Shown here piece after piece: positions 31,930-40,990 of a DNA stretch of 64,000 nt. The position numbers were made by a program, and so were the translations under genes. The DNA is taken from assembly GCA_947172415.1 (NCBI GenBank), contig OX359190.1:4216001-4280000 (forward strand), written 5' to 3'. The notes beneath the pieces are model-generated. The model saw only the letters and a program-made list of their open reading frames with translations, made no database searches and was not told the DNA's origin. How positions within the stretch are numbered: the stretch's first letter is position 1; each line of letters starts with the position of its first letter. The stretch comes from Chondrosia reniformis. Lineage: Eukaryota > Porifera > Demospongiae > Chondrillida > Chondrillidae.

Positions 31930-32770
31930 CCTTTTTATCATGACTATTGTTTTTGTTGTTGTATCCATTTCTGCACCTGACGTGTAAAATCAGGTAACAT
32001 TTTGGAAAGTGGTGAGCGGATTAGATGACCAAACATTAGCTCAGCTGGGGCTACCCCAGTTGTCACATATGGCATGATCCTGCAATGAAACAGGAATCTG
32101 GAGAGTCTTGTCTGAAGTCAACCTTCCGTCATCTTGGATAGCTCATGCTTCACAGTTTGAACTGCCCTCTCAGTAAGTCCATTTGTTGCTGGATGATAGG
32201 GTGAAGATGTAACAAGCCTTATTCCATTCCTCTTAATAAACTGCTCAAATTCGGCAGTGGTAAAGCACGTGCCATTATCAGATACTAAAGTCTGTGGCAA
32301 TGCAGATCTTAATTTCTCTGTGGTGACCAACGATGTACTGGATTTACCGATATGAACCTCCTGCCATTTGGTGTGTGCATCGCTGATTACCAGAAGCATG
32401 TGGTTCAGAAAATGTCCTGCGTAGTCGAAATGAACTCTGGACCAAGGAGTTCTTGGCCAATCCCAGGGATGTAACGGTGCCTTTGGTGGTGCATTGCGAT
32501 CTTGCTGACATAACTTGCATGTCTGCACTGCACCCTCGATATCCTCATCCATTCTGGGTCACCAAACAAATTGTCTTGCCAGACTCTTCATTCTGGATGT
32601 CCCTGGATGGGTGTCATGTAACTCCTGCAAAACTCGAGCTCTCAAATGAGGCAGCATGACCTCTCTCCCTCCCCACAAAATGTAACCATCCTCCAAGCTT
32701 AGCTCTAATTTCCTGGCGTGGTATGATCGCAGTTCCTTTCTACTACCATCTTTTCCTGAGGACCACCCAG
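31930..32770 (-). pseudogene. Gypsy integrase
   Basis: Minus-strand reading: the zinc-binding H-H-C-C part is at 32660-32505 (LQELHDTHPGTSRMKSL, then CKLCQQ). The DDE core follows with VHFDYAGHF (Asp), LVSDNGTCFTTAEFEQF (Asp) and SSPYHPATNGLTERAVQ (Glu). All three acidic residues are present. A stop (32553, in the FVW-PRM region) separates the zinc finger from the open frame 32118-32552. The enzyme joins cDNA to host DNA and makes the 5-bp target duplication seen at the ends. Confidence 0.88.
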
Positions 32771-32780
32771 TTTGGACTAA

Positions 32781-33344
32781 TTACTTTACTTTTGCTAAAG
32801 TTGGATCTCTGGCTGTGCTCAGACGGAGTTGTTCTGCAGACATTGGAAGCGATGATAAATACTCCAAGAGTAACATAGTTTCAGATGGTACTGGAACTTC
32901 ATTAGGTGCTTCAGGCAATGGTAGACGACTCAGTGCATCTGCATTGGTTTGTTTCCTACCTGGACTGTAACTAACAGTGTAATTATAAGTACTGAGTAAA
33001 ACAGCCAATTTCTGAATTCTAGCTGAAGCCATGACTGGTGTCACCTTTGACTCACTGAATATCCTCAGTAGTGGTTTATGGTCAAAGCATATTGTGAAAA
33101 TTCGACCAAATACATATTGGTGGAATTTCTTAAAGCCAAAGATGATGGCTAGGGCCTCCTTATCTAACTGAGAGTAGTTCTTCTCAGCTGGTACCAAAGA
33201 TATGGATGCAAAAGTTATAGGCTGATCCTTTCCTTCTTCAGTGATGTACAATAAGACTTCTCCCACTCCATATGGAGAAGCATCACTTGACAGCAAGAGT
33301 GGAAGCTTATGATTGTAATGTACCAGCAATCCTGGAGACTGCAA
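32781..33344 (-). pseudogene. Gypsy RNase H domain
   Basis: 188 codons: LLLSSDASPYGVGEVLL (first catalytic Asp), FASISLVPAEKNYSQLDKEA (Glu of the ENYSQ-x-KEAL block), FTICFDHKPLLRIF (Asp) and GRKQTNADALSRLPLP (late Asp). This is the standard Ty3/Gypsy RNase H order between RT and integrase. The domain is open, while its flanks carry stops. Confidence 0.88.
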
Positions 33345-33374
33345 TAGAGTTTTAACCCTTGAAAAAGCTTACTC

Positions 33375-34469
33375 TTAGGCTGCTTCCCATACCCATTTTG
33401 AGTCCTTTTGTAGAAGCTGATACAATGGGGCCAAAATATCTGCTAAATTTGGCAAAAACCTGCTATAGTAATTAGCTATGCCAAGAAAAGCATGCGGTTC
33501 TCCTACATTTATAGGTGCAGGAGCCTTAGCAATGGCCTTTACTTTAGACTCAGATAGCTGCAGCCCCTGCTTGGAAATACGATGGCCTAGATACTCCACT
33601 TCTGTCAAAAAAGGAGCATTTTTCTTCTTCAATCTCATTCCTGCCTTATTAAACCTGTCTAGGTTCCTGAGGTGGTCTGTCAAGTTAGCACCTGTAACTA
33701 AAATGTCATCCATGTAAACGCAGACATTAGGGATACCTTGCGTCAGGGACTCCATCTGAGGGACTCCTCTGAAACATTGCAAGGGCTGAGGCTACCCCAA
33801 AAGAAGACATTTTTCCTGAAATAGTCCCCGGTGTGTGTTCACACTGACATATTGCTGTGACCCCTCCTCTAATGTAACTTGCTGATAGGCATGGGAGAGG
33901 TCCAGCTTGGTGAAAGTTTCTCCTCCTGGCAGAGACGCAAACAGTTTGTCAATCCTGGGCAGTGGATAAACTTCCAACTTGGCAGCTTTATCAATGGCAA
34001 GTATATAGTCCCCACAAATTCTCACAGACCCATCTTTCTTCTGTATAGGGACAATGGAAGCCGCCCAGTCTTAATATGTAACTGGGACTAATACCTCATC
34101 CTTAAGTAACCGATCTAACTCATTGGAAAAGTTTTCCTGGATTTCCAGAGGAACTGGGCGGTCCTTAAAAAATCTAGGTTGGCTCTCCGGTGGAACATGC
34201 AACTTGGCCTCAGTTACTTTTAAGTGCCCTGGAGCAAATACTTTCTCATGACGTACCAGAATCTCTTGAAGACAAGTGGAGTGCTCCCTCATGACATTCA
34301 GGAATTTTGGCCAATCAAGTTTCAATTCCGTAAGCCAATTCCAACCCAACAAGCTAGGACCTGACCCCTTTACTACCAAGAAAGGTAAAACAGCATGTTG
34401 GTTAAGAACCTCTACACTCATCATCAGACTTCCCGGCACTGGTATGGTCTGACCTGTGTAAGTCTTCAA
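33375..34469 (-). pseudogene. Gypsy reverse transcriptase
   Basis: Three frames join: 34469-34071 (LLGWNWLTELKLDWPKF, FKDRPVPLEIQENF), 34025-33792 (RICGDYILAIDKAAKLEVYP, FTKLDLSHAYQQ with the first Asp), and 33782-33375 (IPNVCVYMDDILVTG with the Asp pair; YLGHRISKQGLQLSESKVKA; FLGIANYYSRFLPNLADI). Stops at 34071 and 33792 and a missing stretch around the LPFG block show decay. The catalytic Asp residues themselves are intact. Confidence 0.9.
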
Positions 34470-34496
34470 ACCTGTCCCATTCGCTGGTTTGAGATA

Positions 34497-34751
34497 TTAC
34501 AGATTCGTACCAAGGAGACGAAGGGTGTCCTCACTAATTATTGAGACTGCTGCTCCTGATTCAATCTCCATGACCACTGCTTTGCTTGCTATTACTAGCT
34601 CTTTTACAATGGGGGGTGAAGATGACTGTCTTAACGAGTGTATTTTGACCGAAATTCTGGTTATTGGTCCATTGCACTCATGTGTGCCACCTCCCGCTAT
34701 CGATCTGGTTCCCCTGACAACTTTTGCTCCTAGTGCACCATCCTCTGACAC
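34497..34751 (-). pseudogene. Gypsy aspartic protease
   Basis: The 84-codon frame contains VVMEIESGAAVSIISEDTLR, where the active-site triplet D-S/T-G has become E-S-G, so the catalytic Asp is replaced by Glu. Placement between gag and RT is canonical. This alone would block Gag-Pol processing. Confidence 0.8.
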
Positions 34752-34789
34752 GCCTTTGCTATACGTCCCCTTTTACCTCAACTATGGCA

Positions 34790-35422
34790 TGTTTCATTCT
34801 TAAATCTGCATTTAGACGGGTGATGCTTGCCCTTACAGCGATAACAGATGGTACCGTTCGGTGTCTATATGTGGCTAACAGCTGAAATTGGGTCCTTGAT
34901 GGACTGAAGATCCTGAGCATCCTTTGAAGCTAATTCCATAGCTTGAGAAATGTCGGGAGTCTTCCTAAAGGTACATTTATGCTCTGCCAACAGCCTATGC
35001 TGTACCCTAGTGTCAGCAATTCTGCAAACTAGTCTATCTCCCAACATTTTATTGAGAGTGTCCTTGAAATCACAATGCTCTGCTATCTTCTGTAGCTCTA
35101 CCACATAAGTGTAAATCGATTCGCCAACTTGCTGATGTCGGGAGTTAAATTTGAAGCGTTGGATAATCACTGACCATTTTGGGTTAGTATAATCCCGTAA
35201 CTGTTTGATTATGTCTTGCAGTCCACGACTGTGACCTTCTGTGGTGCCACAAGACTCCTGATTAAGGCATACGTACTTGCTCCACAGCAGACGGGCACGT
35301 TTCTTGCCTTCCGTGGTTATCTCATTAGCCAAAAAATACTGCTCTACGCGTTCTACGTAAACTGTCCACTCCTCAGAATCAGAATGAAATTCTCCTATGG
35401 AACCATGGGTCACTGTAGCCAT
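34790..35422 (-). pseudogene. Gypsy gag with zinc knuckle
   Basis: ATG at 35422: MATVTHGSIGEFHSDSEEWT, YVERVEQYFLANEI, VIIQRFKFNSRHQQVGESIY, DTLNKMLGDRLVCRI. A TAG at about 34865 interrupts it, then CYRCKGKHHPSKC forms a C-x2-C-x4-H-x4-C nucleic-acid-binding knuckle. It packages the element RNA. The start lies about 24 bp beyond the internal edge of the 5' LTR. Confidence 0.85.
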
Positions 35423-35445
35423 GACACTGTATGCCCCGTCAACAA

Positions 35446-35660
35446 TCTAATAATTTCGTAGTAAATACCGCGAGGACTCGCCTAGAAGACACGTCACAAA
35501 ACAATGATCTACTTTGACAATAATGAACCACAACTATGATCATAATACAGTGCAGACACATACAAGACAAAATAAATGCAGAGTCAGCTGATACATTCAA
35601 CAAGTACACAAAACACTTAGCTAAGGTCACACACACTACCCTACATGTCAGTCTACTACA
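35446..35660 (-). repeat. Gypsy 5' LTR
   Basis: About 215 bp ending CTACTACA on the plus strand, next to GTTTG. The inner 130 bp match the other LTR with few differences. The terminal TG on the inner side is mutated (TCTAATAATTTCG instead of TGAAATAATTTCG). Confidence 0.8.
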
Positions 35661-35665
35661 GTTTG

Positions 35666-35944
35666 ACACATCGCCCTTATTAAATTTTCAATTGTGATGA
35701 GACAGGGATGGCACTAACTCACAAGCTGCCCAAAGTCGTGGCAGGTGTAGGTCAAAAGCATCCCTATGCTGTCACATCAGGTGATAGATCACAAATCACT
35801 GTGATGGCCTGTGCAAGTGCCAGTGGGTACAGCATTCCACCAATGGTGATCTTTGAGAGAAAACATCTGCAGCTTGAAATGACCACAGGTGAAGTTCCAG
35901 ACACCTTTTATGGCTTGTCTGACGGTGGGTGGATAAAAGCTTAA
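35666..35944 (+). pseudogene. pogo/Tigger-like transposase, DDE_1 part (right of Gypsy)
   Basis: Resumes the gene cut at 31745: FNCDETGMALTHKLPKVVAG with the catalytic Asp, then AVTSGDRSQITVMACASASG and SIPPMVIFERKHLQ, GLSDGGWIKA, then TAA. The rest of the DDE_1 core (second Asp, LLQPLDVGVFGP block) is missing. Further weak coding-like sequence to about 36120 is not assignable. Confidence 0.8.
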
Positions 35945-38040
35945 AGAATTTCCAATATCCCTGAGGAAGCAAGAAATGTCGGCGATCGTCAGATCAAAGC
36001 TTCCATCTCAATGAATCCACCCGATATTCTTTCAAACCAAGGAGGCAATGAGTCTAATTCTTCCCCAGACGTTTTAGTTGGTCTGTCATCTGAAAGAAAC
36101 TGGCCTGGATAAAGATTTCGTTCAGATACAGCCTTGAAAATGTCTATAATACGTTTACACTCACAAACGGAAACTAGTACCCCTCAATCAAGGGCAAGTG
36201 GAAGTAGTGAAGAAAATATATACTTCTAGATCTGCACAGGAGAATAGCACAGTGACAACTACTTTAGAGGGAGGTGAAGATAGCTTACTGCTACCACATG
36301 ATCCGGTAACTACTTCAGATATGGAATCAGAGTTTGAAGTTAGTATTTAAAACAGCTTCACCAATAAATATATTATATACATACATGAATGAATGCATAC
36401 AAATGATCCATATAAGCAGTTGGCATTCTTGTTCGTAGATCTGCCTCTGTGAATAGCTATAATATACTATAAATGTATACAAGCACAATCCTCTAAGGAC
36501 TTTAATGGCATGCATACAATTAAAATATAGCTAAACACTTAAAGACTGGATTATACCATCTCATCCTCACTGCAACACCAACTATATGGCAACAAATGTA
36601 CCACATCCGAACTTGATACTTGTGTATGTGACAGTGTGGGCAGTGCGGCCTGGTAGCCTTAAGTGGCGAGGGCTTAATGCGCCCAGAGAGTCGGGCTATG
36701 AACCTGGGCGAACGGGCTGGTAGCCTTAAATGGCAATAGTTTATACATCTCCAGGTATAGCCGTGTCCCTTAGCCAATGTCATTCGTTAAACTGTAAAAC
36801 AAGAAATTCATGCGGCACTAAAATTGTGCAGTTTAGACACATATCCTTTTCAAAATAATAAAATCACGCTATAAAATTCATGCGGTTTCGTAGGTATTAA
36901 TTTCAGTTTTCATTAACTCAGTAATTTGTAAATGATGCTTCAATAAGCATGAACTTGTCAATGAGTTATCAATACTGGTAACTATAAACTGTATGAGTAA
37001 ATTTAAGTGTATGTGGCTACATCATCTTCCTCAGTCTGTTGGAGTTGACCAATGCTGCCTGGATCAGAAATAGCTTCAACAATTCCAGCCTAAATAAAAC
37101 TGTTCTTCCTAATATCAGTGGTTGATTTACGAGTACACATGCACATGCGTAATAAATTACATGCGTAATAAATTACAGTTTGTCACATGGGTTTCATGCT
37201 TTTTTGATTGATTTAATGGATGTTTGAATTCATTCGATGTTAGTTTTAAAGTAAACTAAAAAGGGTTAATACTAATCAAAAAATGTTAAATGAATTCGGA
37301 CGACAGTTAAATCAATTCAAACGTCTGTTAAACCAATAGAAAAAGCGCTAAACCAATATGAAAAAACTGTATTATTGCACAGGAAAGTTGTGTTCAAATT
37401 CAGGCGTTTTGGTGTGTGATTCGCACGAATAAGCATGAATAAGATGCATGCATAAATTTCTTGTTCTATGGTAGCATTATTGTATCAAAGCTTTGGGCGT
37501 TTTAAAAATAAAAATGGTACCTTATTCATGCTCATTTATTCTTTGAAAGTGTATTTTACTTTTACCTTTTCCCTCCAAAATCTAAATCACCTTTTTCATC
37601 TTCAATTATATTGCTGCTGGCTCAGCCAGCTTAGGCAAATGTTTAACAGATATACTAGGCAATAGGTGTAATATTTACAAAATGGCACTAGTGATTACAG
37701 TAAATTGGGGTAATTACATACAAACTGTTAGTCAATTTGCGCAGATCGCTGTGTCACCTTACCTTAACCTATAACTTTGAAATCTTTGTCATAAAAGGAC
37801 TAAAAACCGAAGAAGTTATACACCGCTTTTCTTGTTGAAATCTTATACAGTGGAGTAATTATAAGCCCAATAAGATAATTGTTAAAAATGGAACAGGGGT
37901 AATTCCGGACGATCAAGAAATGAGTTCAGACAAAGATTTCAGGTAAGTTTTAATCACATACGAAAGCAAAATAAAGCTTTAACTGTTTGATAATTAGGCT
38001 AAACAGAGTTATAATACATGCAGTGCAGTAACATGTTAAT
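35945..38040. other. no gene recognised
   Basis: AT-rich; small ORFs without motifs. Around 36640-36740 two imperfect ~25-bp copies of CTGGTAGCCTTAARTGGC occur in a locally GC-richer patch. 37240-37370 has short repeated phrases (TTAAACCAAT, AAATGAATTC). Function unknown. Confidence 0.4.
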
Positions 38041-38047
38041 GTTGATC

Positions 38048-38743
38048 TCTAAGTCAGTGTTTAAGGAAAGTAGGGCAAAACCAATATTCTTCTGAATCAG
38101 TGACTGCTTCTAAGTTGATGCAGAAGTAGTGATACCATCTCCAGCAACTGCTGCACCCAACCCAATCATCTGTCTCGTCATTATTGTACTCTTTCTTGCA
38201 CCCTTGACAGTGGTTGATATCTTACTTAGTTTTATGTTGTTGCTTCTTAGTGTTGGTCTTCTGCTTCATTTTACTTTTGTCCCACTCTTTTAGCGTCTCC
38301 ATTATGTCATCATTTGTTAGTGCTTCTCTATATAACCTTGGTTTAATAGGTTTAAATTAAGGTTTAGTTGCATTTTTCTTGTTGGAACCAATTATTTAGG
38401 CCTCCTTAAAGTATTCTCTTAGCTCAAGAAGCCGTGGTTCTTCTGGCTCGTGCAGCTGTGTGGGTATTTTACTAATTCTTTGTTTAATGGATATAGACCT
38501 GTTGCCCGAAATGCTGATATTAAATGCTGAGCAGTAAATGCTCTGTCATAAAGTCTGCAAAGAAGCTTTGGAAAGTATTCTTATCAATAATGGATGATGA
38601 TGATTCTAGCTGTAGAACATTTTTCCAAGCTTTTTCAATGGACCTAAAACACCTACATCTAATGGTTGCAGTAGATGTGTGGCATTTGGTGACAGGCATT
38701 GGAGTATGACTCCTTCTGCTCTGGCACATTCAATTAGTGGTAT
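38048..38743 (-). pseudogene. pogo/Tigger-like transposase, C-terminal part with PHD finger
   Basis: Minus strand from the EnSpm edge: IPLIECARAEGVILQCLSPN, THLLQPLDVGVLGPLKKAW, IIDKNTFQSFFADFMTE and AFRATGLYPLN, the end of a DDE_1 core. Further down come HCQGCKKEY, DWVGCSSCWRWYHYFC and SEEYWFCPTF (about 38170-38050), a PHD-type zinc finger as found at the C-terminus of several pogo-like transposases. A frameshift at about 38640 and stops break the gene. The N-terminal side continues at 43283 beyond the EnSpm insertion. Confidence 0.75.
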
Positions 38744-39216
38744 CCCATGAAAAAGAGTGTTACATGTAGCAGGTCTGTCAGCTGCAGTTAATTCTGTCAT
38801 AGACAGAAATGTTTCATAACTGTAGGAAACATGTTACAGCTCTGAAACAGTTCTCTGACAGTACTGTAAAAAGCTTTTGAATTAACAACTAATACTTTGA
38901 TTAAAAGTGTTAATTTAACTGCAGCATACAGACCTGCCACAGTAATGATTTTTAAAGGCTAGTTAGCATGTATTCAACAGGCCTGCCACAGTCATATCTG
39001 CAGTTTACAGTCATGGGACAGCTATCTATATATGTCAGCTACAATCATGTGACTGCTGTACAGCTACAGTCATGTTAGCACTCTGCACATATTGTACATA
39101 TATTGCAGTCAGTGATTACTATATAATACATTATCATGATACATAAAAGACAAAAGTAGATATCAGGTCCTAAAAATATTATATTATAAAATAAAATAAA
39201 AATGATCTGTTGTTCT

Positions 39217-40011
39217 TCACTGTATGACTTCATCTTCTTCATTATCATTACATGATGGCTGGCTACCTTGGTCTAAAGTCTTTAGTTTCCTCCTTTTTTC
39301 AGCACATACATCGTTTACAATCTTTGTGATGGCTTCCTCTGTTATTTCACTTACGTTTTTATAAAGCAGTAAAATGAAATCTGAAGAGTAGTATAGGATT
39401 AGGATAAAAGAGCACATCATGATATATTAGCTAGCAATATACAGATAGCTGCAAACCTTTGCATGCTCCAAGCTTGTTAGGATCAACAGCAACAAAAGCT
39501 GAGCCTTTCTTTCCTTTGGCAGAATGATCAGCCAGATATTCCACATCAAAAACTGTCTGTAGGAGTTTCCTAAAGCAGTACTTCCAGCTGTGGTTTTTGG
39601 ACAGTAGGTGTAATGTCTTGGCTGCATTCCTTCCAATGTGGATGCCAGAACCTTTTGAAATCTCCACCAGATCCAGTTGTGAGCTAGTAGTGGTCCCTTG
39701 ACTACTTCGTTCATTAGTTAATTCTTGTACTGTTTTTCCAGATTAAAAACCTTTTCAGTTAGCATATCAATTGTTGCAGTGAGTTTTAAGTATTGAGTGT
39801 AGTTAAGGGACCATCCTAATCGATCTGGTGACTGCATGTGGTTCAATGGCATTGTTGTAAGAGTACTTCTCTGATACAGGTCTTGGTTTCTTGGGTGGAC
39901 TTGGGGTGGTTGCATAGGTGGGGAGGTGAACTGGTAGCCATTGTAGGTTTGCCCAGTGTTTGTTATTGGTAGGTATCCTGCCAAATTGAAGCTGTTCTCA
40001 TTAGGTGTCAC
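39217..40011 (-). pseudogene. BEN-domain protein inside the EnSpm-like element
   Basis: Minus-strand frame 40011-39718: a Pro/Gln/Tyr-rich N-terminus and a short coiled coil (TATIDMLTEKVFNLEKQ). One missing base at about 39733 shifts to the frame QELTNERSSQG, LVEISKGSGIHIGRNAAKTL, LLQTVFDVEYLADHSAKGKK, AFVAVDPNKLGACKGL. This matches the four-helix BEN domain (protein-DNA and chromatin contacts). After an apparent intron or break, VSEITEEAITKIVNDVCAEK closes it (39360-39217). No ATG marks the start; the frame remains open upstream into antisense of the transposase. It may be an accessory DNA-binding factor of the transposon or a captured host fragment. Confidence 0.65.
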
Positions 40012-40335
40012 TACAGATGATACCTGGATATTTCTCTCTGTCTCAGACCCTAAGCCAAATTGCGATAGTGAATGTTCCGATTGTGGTGAGAAGTTTGCAA
40101 ATGCTCCATACTTCCTACTACTTCCTCTTGAAGCTCAAATACAGCGAAAATTTGACCAGAAAAAATTTGAAAAAAGGGAGTTAATTGCACTGAGCTGTGC
40201 AAAGGCTAGGATGATAAGCAAAAGTATTCACTGGAAGATATTACGCCTAACCAGCCAAGGGACCGAAGTCCTATTAAAAATGGCAACCAGTGATCGCCTC
40301 CCAGTCATCCAAGATGGAAAAAAATTCATCAAAGA

Positions 40336-40380
40336 ACCACAGACAGCTGTTTCGCCCTCATTTGGGCTCATCAGTGTGGT
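40336..40380 (-). ncRNA. hammerhead ribozyme type I (complete, minus strand)
   Basis: Read on the minus strand: stem I ACCACA (40380-40375), CTGATGA (40374-40368), stem II GCCC-AAATGA-GGGC (40367-40354), GAAA (40353-40350), stem III C-AGCT-G closed by A-U (to 40343), cleavage site GTC (between 40342 and 40341), stem I TGTGGT (40341-40336). All universally conserved core bases and all three helices are present. The very short stem III is typical of retrozyme and PLE hammerheads. Confidence 0.9.
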
Positions 40381-40945
40381 ACACTTCAATGATGGCGAGT
40401 TGGATGACCGTCTTCACTTATTAATCAGCCACAAGTGAAACACTTGTGGTTTCATAATAAGCAAAGATAGAGGGCTGCAGTCTAAGCGAGACCGAGTGCT
40501 CACAATGAAAAAAGGGAGTTAATTGCACTGAGCTGTGCAAGGCTAGGATGATAAGCAAAAGTATTCACTGGAAGATATTACGCCAAACCAGCCAAGGGAC
40601 CGAAGTCTAAGAAACAGCTGTCTGTGGTTCTTTGATGAATTTTTTTCCATCTTGGATGACTGCGAGGCGATCACTGGTTGCCATTTTTAATAGGACTTCG
40701 GTCCCCCAGCCAAGATTAGACTTCGGTTCCTTGGCTGGTTTGGCGTAATATCTTCCAGTGAATACTTTTGCTTATCATCCTAGCCTTGCACAGCTCAGTG
40801 CAATTAACTCCCTTTTTTCATTGTGAGCACTCGGTCTCGCTTAGATTGCAGCCCTCCATCTTTGCTTATTATGAAACCACAAGTGTTTCACTTGTGGCTG
40901 ATTAATAAGTGAAGACGGTCATCCAACTCACCATCATTGAAGTGT

Positions 40946-40990
40946 ACCACACTGATGAGCCCAAATGAAGGCGAAACAGCTGTCTGTGGT
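40946..40990 (+). ncRNA. hammerhead ribozyme type I (plus strand, one stem II mismatch)
   Basis: ACCACA (40946-40951), CTGATGA (40952-40958), GCCC-AAATGA-AGGC with one C-A mismatch in stem II, GAAA (40973-40976), stem III with AGCT loop, GTC cleavage after 40984, TGTGGT (40985-40990). A second 3' half core (GAAACAGCTGTC) lies at 40611-40622 and marks the preceding unit junction. Confidence 0.88.

Larger units (their letters stand above)
31746..35660 (-). mobile_element. Ty3/Gypsy LTR retrotransposon nested in a pogo-like gene
   Basis: Bounded by TG (31746) and CA (35660) and flanked by the 5-bp direct repeat GTTTG (31741-31745, 35661-35665). The coding order on the minus strand is gag, protease, RT, RNase H, integrase, as in Ty3/Gypsy. 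LTRs are short. Stops and frameshifts occur in gag, protease-RT and RT, so the copy is inactive. No env-like ORF follows integrase. Confidence 0.92.

Noticed and set aside
36640..36750. Structured RNA gene from the locally GC-rich patch with repeated CTGGTAGCCTTAA
   Set aside because: No consistent fold or known motif could be built by eye.
39956..40438. 160-codon ORF taken as one protein
   Set aside because: Its second half translates the hammerhead element inserted at 40170; only 40048-40169 belongs to the transposase.
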